Below, in pieces: positions 49,695 through 60,825 of a stretch of 64,000 nt of DNA. The DNA lies in the NCBI RefSeq assembly GCF_027409185.1, contig NC_084463.1, positions 47,036,407-47,100,406 on the forward strand. The letters run 5' to 3'. Under the pieces are notes generated by a model, which did no database searches, was not told the DNA's origin, and saw only the letters and a program-made list of their open reading frames with translations. This DNA is from Cynocephalus volans. Lineage: Eukaryota; Chordata; Mammalia; Dermoptera; Cynocephalidae. Position numbers and translations under genes: made by a program. Numbering within the stretch: the first letter of the stretch is position 1; each line of letters begins with the position of its first letter.

Positions 49695-50010
49695 TTTTAT
49701 ATTTTTCAATCTTAGTTTTATTGTAACATAGTTGATTGTACATATCTGTAGGGTTCAGAGTTGAATATCGATACCTGTGTGCAACGTGTGATGCTCAAAT
49801 AAGGATAACTGGCATGTTCAACAAAATACACCGTCATCATTTTTCACAGCCCTTTATCAATTCCTCCCTCCCCCTTCCCCTTTCCCACCTCTGGTAACCT
49901 CAGCTCTCCTTTCGAAAAGTTCAATGTATTAATGATTGTTTTTCTTTCTTTCTTTTAATTTATACATTTATTTTTTAGTGCCCACTTATGAGGGAAGGCA
50001 TGCAGTCACT
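49695..50010 (-). mobile_element. LINE-1 3' end, antisense
   Basis: The phrases GTTGATTGTACATATCTGT and GAGTTGAATATCGATACCTG are the reverse complement of a LINE-1 3' UTR as seen near 17200 and 51910. Confidence 0.75.
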
Positions 50011-50049
50011 TATTTTGACTTAAGTGTGGCAAAAGGATAACATTAGCCA

Positions 50050-50200
50050 AAAAGTCAGGCTGTCTAACATCAACAGATTATGTGACCACGGGCAAATCAC
50101 ATCTCCTAAAATCCATTTTTAAACAATCTTTCTAATAAGGTAGGAATAACTTGGCAAACACTTCCCGAACGATTGAGGACAACTATCAGGACAGTGAGAG
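50050..50200 (+). mobile_element. Possible MIR fragment
   Basis: TATGTGACCACGGGCAAATCAC and the following words match the core of a MIR SINE loosely. Confidence 0.4.
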
Positions 50201-50879
50201 CCTCAGGATTCTCTCTAGATGCCACAAATGGTGATAGGCTATGTTTGAGAGAGCTCAGACACTAGAAACAATCAGAGAAGATAGAAGAAACGAGAGCGTG
50301 TTTAGAGGGCACTGTAGGCAGATCCTCTCAGATATGCCAGGTTATTCCTTCATCCCAGACCATACATTCAAGCCCCCTACTATAAGTAACATTTCCTAGG
50401 CCCTCGCCTATACTCAAACTCATGTCGCTTTTGAAAGATGGTGCAAATCTTCCAATAGCACTGAGTCCCCAACAGTGCTCTGAAGCACTATTGAGCGGTC
50501 TCAGGTCAGAGGGGAATTCTTGCAGGGGAGATTCCAATTCACTGGGCACCATCCTTCAAACTCTTTAACACCTCCTTTACTCCTAAGAAAACTGGACCAT
50601 CAGCCAGTGGCCCAATCTTTCTCCTAGAAGTCACTGTCCCTGGAGACTCGGTCATGTACAAACATCTGTAGACTTGGACCAGAAGTGCTAGGCAGGCTAC
50701 ACAGTGCTGGAGGGAACAGAAACTACACTTGCTAAAAGAGACACCAAGACGCCCCACAGATACAACTTGCAGAGAGTAACACTGAGTGTGCACACGCTTC
50801 ACAATTCTTTCTCTGGGAACTTGAGGGAATTTCACTACTATTGTGAACGCGCTCATCTTACACATCAATAAACTGAATG

Positions 50880-51480
50880 TCACTAGTTTAGTACCAGGTG
50901 CCCTCATGGCAGGGCCGCAACGGGAACTCACCGCACACCTCCCAGGCTCACGCTGTCTTCAGGCGCCCCACTCCAGACCCGCCGCCATCTTGGTCTTGAC
51001 CCCCAACGGCGGAGCTTCTGCAACCGGCTTTTGTTCTCCAGGAAGGACAAGCCCCGCCTTCTGCAGGCCCACCTTCCTCTGACGAAGCAGTCGACAGAAC
51101 AGGGGGAGGCCCCCCTTCCCCAGCCCAGGTCCATGGTTCAGACCAGCCCATCAGGCTCCGCCCGCCTCAGACCGACCAGCGGACCTGTTCCACCAAACGC
51201 TGAGACACCCGTCTGCTCCACAGGGTCCCCTCCTTCACCCTCGCACCCACCTTCAAGGACACAGACTCCAACCACAGAATCTCCTCAGCACCGGTGGAGG
51301 TGGCAGCAGCCTCTGGGAGATGACTGGGAACGGGCAAGGCTGCACATGCGCACCACAAACCCAGAACAGCCCTGCCCGGATCCCGTGCGGGTGACGTCAT
51401 TTCAAAGCCAAACTACCTTTCCCAGGTTGCAGAGCGAACTGAGTGGCACATGCGCAGAAGAAACACAAGGCGGGTCCCAT
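50880..51480. promoter_or_regulatory. CpG-rich promoter, probable promoter of the ZNF717-like gene
   Basis: GC- and CpG-rich against an AT-rich background. A YY1-type element, AAGATGGCGGC on the minus strand, lies at 50981-50991. Two NRF-1-like CATGCGCA cores lie at 51345-51352 and 51449-51456, and a full CRE TGACGTCA at 51392-51399. YY1 elements with this orientation usually sit just inside the transcribed region, which argues for minus-strand transcription toward the KRAB exons 12.5 kb away. Another gene on the plus strand could share it. Confidence 0.6.
50932..51080 (-). other. Candidate non-coding first exon of the ZNF717-like gene
   Basis: On the minus strand the YY1 element is followed about 50 bases later by a strong splice donor, GTGTGCG|GTGAGTTCC (last exon base 50932). 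The start point is not visible; 51080 is a guess based on the YY1 position. The distance to KRAB-A suits a KRAB zinc-finger gene, which typically has a remote CpG first exon. Confidence 0.45.
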
Positions 51481-51859
51481 AGCTCTCTGCAGGTGATGTC
51501 AACGGAGGATGAGACTTTATTTCCCACAAGCCTCTGTGGTAACCCCTTGGGAACAATGGAGGAAATTTTTATTTCTCCAGCAGGAAATCTGCTACTGGGA
51601 CACCAGGCCGTGATGGAACAGCTGTGGTCTCTATCCAGATGTTGGTGATGAGGAATTCTGATTCTTGATTAAATCCTTATTTGATGAGAGACATTGTGGT
51701 GATAAAGGGAAAATTCAATGTGGGAAATGAGTAGATGATATTAATAAGTTCCTTTTAAAAAATTTTTATTTCTGATATTAGTATATCTGTTATATAGATA
51801 TATATATTGCTGTTATAGAACCCAAGTCTATTTTCTAGAGATGCATTTTAAAGTATGAA

Positions 51860-52060
51860 AAAAACTATTTACCAATTTGACTTTATTTTATTTTAATTTT
51901 ATTTTTTAATGTTTTTAATTTTTTTGAAGTAACTTATTATACATATTTGTGTGATACGAATTTAACTATCAGTAGTTGTGTACTACGTGCGACGGTAGAA
52001 TCAGGATAGTTAGCTTATTCATCATCACAATATGTAATCCTTCTTTGAAAAGTTTTAGCA
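51860..52060 (-). mobile_element. LINE-1 3' end, antisense
   Basis: Same reverse-complement 3' UTR phrases as at 17200 and 49700, strongly decayed. Confidence 0.6.
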
Positions 52061-52209
52061 AGCCAGAAATTATTATGGTAACTTTCTTCCAGTTCATCAA
52101 AAGATGTTTGTTTTCATCCAATAAGCTAATTTGTGAGTCTCCAATGGATTTTATTGTACAATTGGGAAAATGCTATTGTGTATATAGTGAAATAAAATAG
52201 CAGGTCATA

Positions 52210-53365
52210 GGGTAGGTGCACTCCATAATCCTGTGTCAATTTACACTTGCAGTGTCTGATAATTATTTGCCCCCAAGCCCCCAGGTCCTATTCATTCATC
52301 CATATATGTATCAGTCAAATATTTCGTTATTTGTTTTTGTGTGTTTGTGAGTGTATGTGATGGGCCTGAACTTTCCCTTTTCTTCCCTGGTTTCTGCCAC
52401 AGACTTGGCAAGGAGTTCTGTGCATGGGTTTCTCAAAGCCCCTGCTACCACTGAATCTTCTTTTCAAACAGAGAAATGCCTGGCTTGAGTCATCAAGGTT
52501 GATGTGGGCTTGAGTGGTAGAATGAGACCAAAATTGCTCAGAGATTATTATCACGGGGATCTGGTGATAGTCGGTAAGACTGAGAACAGCGGCTACTGTT
52601 TAGGATCAACTAAGAATGGCATTTTAATAAATATGTTCTGACATAATAATTTATCATAAGGTGGAAAGAAGAGAAAAAGCTATGTGCCAACAATGAAGGT
52701 GCAATATATACTATACCCAGATTAACAAAACTGAGATTATTTGTTGCTGGTAGATGGGAATACAAGAAATAGAAAAAGTGTTGTTAAGCCTGGAAGCAAA
52801 TAACCCCAGACAATAATACAAATTCACACACAAAAAAACATGGGGCCACAGTAAAGGTAAATGACCACCTATAAAAAGGCAATATAAATGCACATTGTTT
52901 CTACTTTCTTCTCTTAATTGATTTAGAAAGAAACTGCATAAAGTTGTACATATATATTGCATTGTTCTTCCTGCAACGTATAGAAATGTAATATACCAGA
53001 ACTGATGAAGACCACCAGGCTAGAATTTTCTGAGGTCCTTGTATGAAATCCACAGTCCCAGACCTTCTGTGTGGCCACAGCTGAGGGACCTTACTCTCCA
53101 TGAGAGGGTCTCATAAAAAATGCTGCCCATGCAAAAGCAATCATCTCAGCATCCAGCCACGTGGACCTTGAGTTCAATGTGAATGTTTGACTTATTCTCT
53201 AACACCAGTGGTTAATGGGATGAAGAAAAAGAGTGCTTGAAATACACCAAAATGCTTCTATCATGAGGTTCACATTGGTACATAGTGGTAGTCACATTGA
53301 CTAAGCTGCTGGTCACAGGTCCTCTGGTGTCATGTCTAAGAAACCACTTCCCAAAGCAAGGTCAC
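52210..53365. other. Unclassified non-coding sequence
   Basis: No recognisable gene or repeat; short minus-strand open stretches lack domain features. Confidence 0.4.
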
Positions 53366-53369
53366 AAAA

Positions 53370-54060
53370 CTCTGCTTCTATATTCTCTCATAAGAATTTT
53401 ATAGTTTATTTTTTACATTTCGGTGTATGATCCATTTTGAGTTAATTTTTGTGTATGCACTGAATTGAGAGTTTAATCTCATTATTTTCATTGTAAATAT
53501 CCAATTTTCTTAGCATTATTTGTTGAAAATCCTAAATTTTACCTTTACATTGTCTTCTCGTATTTGTTGATAATCAATTTACCATAAATGTGAGGATTTG
53601 TTTGTTATCTTTCAATTCTATTCTACTGATACATTTATTTTTTTCTGTGCTCTGTCACTATCACATTGCCTTCATTACTGATGCTTTACAGCAAATTTTT
53701 CAGTATTGTGTTGATTTTACTGAGTCGCTTGCACTTTCACATAATTCTTAAGATGAGCATTTCTAGAGGACAAAAATGTAGCTTAAGTTTTAATATGGAT
53801 TGTATTGAATCTACATTTCAGTTTGTCAAGTATCATCATGTTAACAATGAATGGTAGATACATAAACCAGACATGTATTTTTATTTATTTAGGTCTTTTA
53901 TAATTTCACTCAAAAAAGCAGTTCTGTATTTGCTGTAAACATCTTGAACTTTCAAAAATTTTTTCCGAAGTAGGTGTAAGATTTTAGCAGATATTCTTTG
54001 TCAGGTTCCTTCTATTTCTAGTTTGTTGAGTGTGTTTAATCATGAAGATGTGTTACCTTT
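53370..54060 (-). mobile_element. Old LINE-1 ORF2 3' part, antisense
   Basis: Plus-strand phrases such as GATCCATTTTGAGTTAATTTT are the usual antisense view of late ORF2 in LINE-1M elements. Confidence 0.7.
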
Positions 54061-54840
54061 TTAAAATGTTTTTAATGCACATATTGGGAATCAGCTTCTA
54101 CAGACACTTTAAAACCAACGGCTCATCTTCCTTTCTGTTTCTGGATCCTTCTCTCACAAACGCAACCTTTCTGAAGGCAAATCAGATTCTAAATATTAAA
54201 AACAGGGTGAGTGGATGAGTGAATAGTTGAGAACCCTTGATCTCAGTTATCCTTGCAGCTGACTGCTGTGCTATTGAGGAGGGTTGTTTTTCACTCCCAA
54301 AAAATGTCAATTAGAAATTCAAATACTAATAATGTTAGAGGGCAGGAAGGAGGATACCTGTAAAGTGCACACTTTAGAAATTTGAGAAAATAAAAGTTCT
54401 CTTTCTTCACTGTGAAGTGGAAATATTAGCAACAAAGGAGAAGAAAGTGCAGAAGACACAGCATATCAAAGGTGTGTGTAGCTGGAAATAAAAGAGAAAA
54501 ATAAGTAAACCTTTATTTACACAAGGAACATGTTGAAGGAAGTAGAATAGATTTTGGCCATAGATTTCAGCAGTGCGTTTGTGCATTTTGAAAATACTGC
54601 TTCGGGTTTATTTTATGAGGGGTCTGATACCATCCTCTCTATTTCAGAAGTCGGGATGGTAACCACTGTGTCTGCCTCCATCATGTGTGGAAAGTGTCTG
54701 TTCCACATTCTCTCCTGTTACAGGTAAGAGGGCTCTGGGAGTCACCTGTGGGTCTTCAGCTGGAAAGCATGTGACAGGCTGTTCTTGAGTTCTCGCTCTG
54801 TTTCCTTCTCCCTGAGTCTCATGGGATATCTGTAATCTAA

Positions 54841-55091
54841 ATGCTATGCACCCTGGTTGTCTGTGATTGTAGTCAAATGCCTCAATGACAATCTCCCAGT
54901 CACTTGTAGGCTATTGTGGGAAGGAGCAGACAACATTTGGCTGGGCAGGGGAGCAGCAGGTTACAGACATCCAGTGAGACTCCCCACCCCAGCCAAATGT
55001 GTTTACTCCTTCCCACAATAGCCTACAAGTGACTGGGAGATTTTCATTGAGGCATTTGACTACAATCACAGACAACCAAGGTGCACAGCAT
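54841..55091. repeat. ~105-bp inverted repeat with 42-bp spacer
   Basis: The left arm (54841-54945) and right arm (54988-55091) are reverse complements, with about six substitutions and one single-base indel. The left arm holds CAATCTCCCAGTCACTTGTA and the right arm TACAAGTGACTGGGAGATTT. No gene or named transposon accounts for it. Confidence 0.92.
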
Positions 55092-55119
55092 GTAGGTTTT
55101 TAATTCAACTTATATAATT

Positions 55120-55505
55120 TCCTAAAAGGTGTAAAGTAAGTGTCTGCCTTTATTTTTTTGTACATGTGTGTTCTGTTTTCCCAGCATTATTTGCTGTAGA
55201 GACAACCCTTTCCTGATTGTGTAGTCTTGCCATTTTGGATGAGGATTATTTGACCATATATGAGGGTACTTCAAAAAGTTATCTTTTGTTCTGTTTTTTC
55301 ACAAATATTTTGAAGTACCCTCTTGTGTGTGATTTTATTTCTGGGATTCTTGTTCTATTCCACTGGTCTAAATGTCTGTCTTTATGCAAGTTTCATACTA
55401 TCTGGATTACTGTAACTTTGTAATATGTTTGGAAATCAGAAAGTGTGAGGGCCAAAATTTGCTTTTCGCCCATCTCTAGTATCTTTAGGTTGGTTCTCGC
55501 CTTCT
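55120..55505 (-). mobile_element. LINE-1 ORF2 fragment, antisense, split by a MITE
   Basis: The plus strand is antisense late ORF2. It is interrupted near 55259 and resumes after 55323 (ATATATG ... GTGTGATTTTATTTCTGGG). Confidence 0.7.
55259..55323. mobile_element. Mariner-like MITE inside LINE-1
   Basis: Inverted ends GAGGGTACTTCAAAAAGT and TTTTGAAGTACCCTC enclose about 30 bases. The left end adjoins a TA-rich target (CATATA). It is related to 48217-48297 but shorter. Confidence 0.7.
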
Positions 55506-55537
55506 GAATGTTCAACATATTGTTTTGTCTTCTTTCC

Positions 55538-55619
55538 TTCTTCCTTCCTTCCTTCCTTCCTTCCTTCCTTCCTTCCTTCCTTCCTTCCTTCCTTCCTTCC
55601 TTCCTTCCTTCCTTCCTTC
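55538..55619. repeat. (TTCC)n microsatellite
   Basis: About twenty TTCC units. The repetitive Leu-Pro-Ser or Lys-Glu-Gly readings of it are not genes. Confidence 0.95.
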
Positions 55620-55621
55620 TT

Positions 55622-57075
55622 GGCACCCAGTTAAGAGTGAGAACATGTGTTATTTCCCCTTCCTTGTTTGGTTTATTTCATTTAACACCATTTTCTCCAG
55701 ACACATCCATGTTGCTGCAAATGGCAGAATTTCATTCCTTTATGTGGCTGAGTATATATACACATTTTCCTTATCCAGTCATCCATCGAATGACATTTAG
55801 GTTGGTTCCATATTTGGGCTATTGAAAATAGAGCTACTATGAACATGGGAGTGCACATACCCTTTGGTATGATTATTTCCATTCCTTTGGATATATGCCC
55901 AGTACTGGGATTGCTGGATCATATGGTAGTTCTATCTGTAGTTGTTTCAGGAACCTCCATACCATTTCCCATAATGACTGCACCAGTTTACAGTTCAACC
56001 AGCAGTGTAGAAGAATTCCCCTTTCCCTGCATCCTTGTCAGCATATGTTATTCTCAGTCTTTTTAGTAATAGCCAGTCTAACTGGGGTGAGATAATATCT
56101 CAATATGGTTTTGATTTTAATTTCTCTAATGATTAGTGATGCTGAGCATTTTTTCATGTGTCTGCTGGACAGTTGTATGTTTTCATTTGAAAAACGTCTA
56201 TTCATCTTCTTTGCCCATTTCTTAATTGGATTATTATTGATCTATATATTTATTTTTACTGTATAGTTGTTTGAGTTCTTTTTATATTCTGGATATTAAC
56301 TTCTTGTCAGATGTATAGTTTGCAAATATTTTCTCCCCTTCCATACATTGTCTTTCCACTCTGTTGGTTGTTTCCTTTGCTGTGCAGAAGCAATTTGATT
56401 TGATTAATCTCATTTGTTTATACTTTCTTTACTTGCTTGTGCTTTGAGGGTCTTATGCATAATGTCTTTGTCCAATCCTACTTGCTGAAGTGTTTCCCCT
56501 ATGTTTTTCCTTAGTAATTTTATGGTTTTGGTCTTATATTTAAGTCTTTAATCCATGTTGAGTTGATTTTGCTATGTGGTTAGAGGTACAAGTCCAGTTT
56601 CATTCTTCTGCGTAGGGATGCCCAATTTTCCCAGCACCATTTATTGAAGAGGCAGTCTTTCCCCCAGTGTATGTTCATGTTGATTTTTTCAAATATCTGT
56701 TGGCTGTAAGTATGTGGGTTGATTCCCAGGTTTTCTATTGTGTTCCATTGATCCAAGTGTCTGTTTTTATGCCAGTACCATGCTGTTTTGGTTACAAAGC
56801 TATGTAATATAATTTGAAGCCAGGTAGTGTTATGCCACTGGGTGTATTTTTATATTTTCCTCAGGATTGCTTTGGCTATTTGGGGTCTTTTTTTTATATA
56901 TATATGAATGTTAGGATTGCTTTTCCTTTTTTTGTGACGATTGTCATTTTCATTTTGATGAGGATTGCATTGAATCTGTAGATTGCTTTGGGTGAGATAG
57001 GCATTTTCGGGATGTTAATTCTTCCATTCCAAGAGCATAATATGCCTTCCCACCTTTTTGTGTCCTCTTTAATTT
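55622..57075 (-). mobile_element. LINE-1 3' part (ORF2 C-terminus and 3' UTR), antisense
   Basis: One of the better-preserved LINE-1 pieces here. It follows antisense ORF2 from the C-terminal region back to the segment near the reverse transcriptase. Confidence 0.85.
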
Positions 57076-57595
57076 CTTTCAGTAGTGTTCAAAGTATAGA
57101 ATACATTATTTTTAACTATGTTTACTCTGTTGTACAACAATATATACCCTGAAATTACTTGTTCTGTTCATCTGAAATATTTTATCTTTAACCCACATAT
57201 CTTTTATTGTCACCCCACTCCAACCCCCTGATAACCACCATGGTACTCTCTGTTTCTATAAGTGAGACAATTTTGTATTCACATATAAATGAGTTCATGC
57301 AGTTTTTGTCTTTCTCTGCCTGCCATATTTCATTCAGCATAATGTCATCCAGGTTCATGCATTTTTCTTTTAAGGATGAAAAGTATCCTGCTGATTTTTT
57401 TTTTTAATTACTGTACATACATGTGGGTACAATGTTGATTTTCAATATTTGTTTTCAATGTGTAGTGGTTAGATCAGTATTGTTAGGTTATTCATCATTA
57501 CAATATACAATCATGTTTTGTGCCTGTTGACCAATTCCTCATTAGCCCCTTCCCTCTCCCCTCTCCTACCCCCCCATTTTCCACCTCTAGTTTTT
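57076..57595 (-). mobile_element. Two LINE-1 3'-end fragments, antisense
   Basis: 57090-57380 and 57395-57590 each resemble the reverse complement of a LINE-1 3' end. The second starts after a T run, consistent with a poly(A) tail on the minus strand. Confidence 0.6.
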
Positions 57596-57872
57596 TTGTA
57601 AAGAAAATGTAATTTTATTAATATTATTTTTTACATTCTAGCATATTGTTGTCGTGCATTTGGGAGGGAGGGGGAGAAGAGAAAGGGGAAGGAAATGGAG
57701 TGGAAGAAGGAGGAAGGAGGAGAGGTGGTATTGAGGCATGTGGCAATCCCTCATTCCCACAGGAGAGACTGGGGGGATTCCAACAGTGGCTTGCTCATTG
57801 ATGGGCTGGGTGCAGATGTAAGGCAGGTGTCATAAAAGCCCTCACTACCCACTGCCCCAGCTTGGGAACCAA

Positions 57873-58240
57873 GGGTCCTTCTTGCTACAGCTTTGTGGTT
57901 GTCACTGGGCTGGTTGCATGTGTTGGGGTATGTGGCTGATGCCCAAGATCCCCTGCCATCCTCGGTGGGACAGCCTGAGGCACTCCCTGCAGTGGCTCAG
58001 TCCTCACCACTGGACTATCTGCAGGTGTCAGGGTGTTGTGGCTGTGGCCCAAGGCCCCACACCACCCCAGCTCTAGAGAGCCCAGGGTGCTTCCTGCAGT
58101 GACTCAGTGATCACTGCTGAGCTGGCTGTGGGTGTTGGGGGTGTGAGGCCAAAGCATGAGCTCCCCCACAAATCCAGCTCAGGAAAGCCTGGGGTGCTTG
58201 CTGTGGTGCCTAGGTGGCTGCCACTGGGCTGGTTGTGGCC
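57873..58240. repeat. GC-rich minisatellite, period about 104-108 bp, ~3.5 copies
   Basis: Units begin at 57873, 57977, 58085 and 58192 with GGGTGCTTCCTGCAGTG-like starts, then a CACTGGGCTGGTTG-like part, a TGTTGGGGTGTG-like part and a CCCCACACCA-like part. It is much GC-richer than its surroundings and lies between antisense LINE-1 segments. Confidence 0.8.
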
Positions 58241-58249
58241 ACATCTAGT

Positions 58250-58796
58250 TTTTTAAAAGTTCAGCCTATTACTGGGATTGCTGTTTCCTTCTTTCTTTCT
58301 CTCTGTCTCTCTTTATGGTTCATTTGTTTATTTATGGATTCAGCTCCCAGTTATGACTGTGAATATGTGGTATTTCTCTGTACCTGGGTTGTTTCACTTA
58401 GGAGAATTTTCCCCAGGCTCATCCATGTTGTTGCAAATGGGGGAATTTATCCTTTTTTATGGCTGTGTAGTATTCCATTGTGTTTATATACCACAATTTC
58501 CTTATCCTGTCATCCATCGGTGGACATTTAGGTTGGTTACAACATCTAGCTATTGTAAATAGAGCTACAATAAACATGGGAGTGCAGGTATCTCTTTGAC
58601 CTGATGTTTTACAATCCTCTGGATATATCCCCAGGACTGGGATTGCTGGATCATGTGGAAGTTCTATCTCTACTTGTTTAAGGAATCTTTGTACTATTCC
58701 CCACAATGGCAGTACTAATTTACAGCCCCATCGACAGTGCAGGAAGGTTCCACTCTCTCCACGTCTTTACCATCATTTGTTATTCTCTGTCTTTTT
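58250..58796 (-). mobile_element. LINE-1 3' end, antisense
   Basis: ORF2 C-terminus with its minus-strand open piece at 58419-58706, and 3' UTR to the left. Confidence 0.8.
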
Positions 58797-60560
58797 AATA
58801 GTATATATACCACATTTCTTTATTTAGTCCTGATGGACATGTTGATTAACTTCATATCTTGGCTATTGTGAGTAATATTGCAATAAACACAAGAGTAAAA
58901 ATATTTCTTTGACATACTGATTTCATTTATTTTAGATATATACCTAGATGTAAAATTGCTGGATCTTATGGTAGTTCCATTTTTAATATTTTGAGAATAT
59001 CATACTGGTTTACATAATACCTTTATTAACTTACATTCCCAGCAATGGTGTACAAGTGCCCGCTTATCTCTGCACCCATTCCAAGAGTTTTCTTTCTTTT
59101 TTAGTAATAGCCATGCTAACAGCTGTGATGTAATGTCTATTAGTTGTTTCTGTAAATTGCCTTTCCCTGGGGCCGGCCCGTGGCTCACTCTGTAGAGTGC
59201 GGTGCTGATAACACCAAGGCCCCGGGTTCAGATCCCATATACGGATGGCCGGTTCGCTCACTGGGTGAACGTGGTGCTGACCACACCAAGTCAAGGGTTA
59301 AGATCCCCTTACCAGTCAAAAATAAATAAATAAATAAATAAATTGCCTTTCCCTGATGACTGGTAATGTTAAACATTATTTTTTCCACATACTTAGTGGT
59401 ATTTGTAGATCTTCTTATGATAAATACATTTCCAGAGTTTTTCGTATTTTGGTTTTTGTTCAGTTTTTCACCACTTTTAATTGGGTTATTTGTTTTCTTG
59501 CTATTGAGTTAAGTTCCTTATCTATTTTGGATCTTAACCACTTATAAGATATATGGTTCCCAAATGGTTTTCTTATCCTGTACGTTGTCCCTTTACTCTG
59601 TTGATTGTCTCCTTTGCTTCACATGAGCTTTTAGTTTTATTAGCTGCCATGTGTCCATTTCTACCTCAGTGAGCTGTGCTCTAGAGTTCATGTCCAAAAC
59701 GTCTTTCCTCAGGCCAAAGTCATGAAGGTTTTTCCTCTAGCAGTTTTACAGTTTCTGGTCTGAGGTTTCATTCATTTATTGTAGGTTGTTTTTTTTACAT
59801 GGGTAAAATATGGTCCATTTTTGTTTTTCTGGATGTAGATATTCAGTGTTTCTGACACTCTTGAAGAACCTATTGATTTCCCATTGTCTGTTAATGATAT
59901 TTTGGTCAAAAATGAATTGATCATATATGTATGGATTCCCTTTAGGACACTCTATTCTCTTCCATTGGTCTTTGTATCTGTTTTTATGCCAGTGGCATGC
60001 TCTATTGATTACTAGAGCTTTATATTATATTTTAAAATCAGATAGTATGATGCTATCAGCTTTGTTCTTTTCACTGAATTTTATTTTGCCTATTTGGGCT
60101 CTTTTGTGGTTCCATTCAAATTTTAGAATTTGTTTCTATTTATGTGAAAAAATGATATAAGATTTTGATAGACATTGCAATGAATCTGTAGATCACTTTG
60201 GGCATTATGTGTATTTTCACAATATCAATTCTTCAAAATAATAAGCACCAAATATTTTCATTTATTTTTGTATTTTTCAATTTCTTCCTTCAATGCTTTA
60301 TCCTTTCAGTGCACAGACATTTCACCACCTTCGTTAAATTTATTTCTAAATATTTTATTTTCTTCTTTCTTTCTGATTTGGATCCTTTTTATTTATTTTT
60401 CTTGCTTTACATTTTTGGCAAGGACTTCCAGTACTATGTTAAATAGAAATGAAAAGGGTTGCTATTCTTTTCTATTTCTGAACTTGATGAAAAGCTTTCA
60501 ACCTTTCACTGTCGCGTATGATATTAGATTGAACTTGTCATACATTCACTTTATTGTGTA
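58797..60560 (-). mobile_element. Older LINE-1 antisense, split by a SINE
   Basis: Decayed antisense ORF2 continues on both sides of the SINE at 59170-59339, down to about 60560. Confidence 0.75.
59170..59339 (+). mobile_element. CYN-type dimeric tRNA-derived SINE
   Basis: GGGCCGGCCCGTGGCTCACT head with A box and B box (GGTTCAGATCC), a second tRNA-like half starting GGCCGGTTCGCTCACTGGG with the phrase AAGTCAAGGGTTAAGATCCC, and an (AATA)n tail. A 16-bp duplication, AAATTGCCTTTCCCTG, flanks it at 59154-59169 and 59340-59355. Confidence 0.92.
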
Positions 60561-60574
60561 GAAGCACATTTAGG

Positions 60575-60825
60575 TTCTGGTGAGGAGTCCCTTCCAGGTC
60601 GCAGACTGCAGACTTCAGGTTGTCTTTTAACCTGGCAGAGAGGGGAGGAGAGAGCCCTCTGTGGTCCATTTTATAAGGCCAGTCATCCCATCCATGAGGG
60701 ATCCAGCCTCATGACCTAATTACTTCCCAAAGCCCCACTTTCTAATTTTATCACATTGGCTGTTAGGATTTCAACATACAATTTCGAGGTGGTACAAAAA
60801 CATTCAGACCATTGCAGATTCCAAG
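60575..60825. repeat. Unnamed ancient interspersed repeat
   Basis: The phrases ATCCAGCCTCATGACCTAAT and TTAGGATTTCAACATACAAT are familiar from a common old eutherian repeat whose name I cannot give with confidence. Confidence 0.45.

Noticed and set aside
51031..51648. A 205-codon plus-strand open frame in the second CpG island
   Set aside because: Pro/Ser/Thr-rich low-complexity translation with no domain; it coincides with promoter elements and GC-rich sequence.
55393..55825. Open frames with long Leu-Pro-Ser-Phe or Lys-Glu-Gly-Arg repeats
   Set aside because: They translate a (TTCC)n microsatellite in different frames.
57660..57735. G-rich GGAGGGAGG-type stretch as a separate regulatory element
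   Set aside because: A simple purine-rich patch beside LINE-1 ends; quadruplex potential is possible but nothing ties it to a function.
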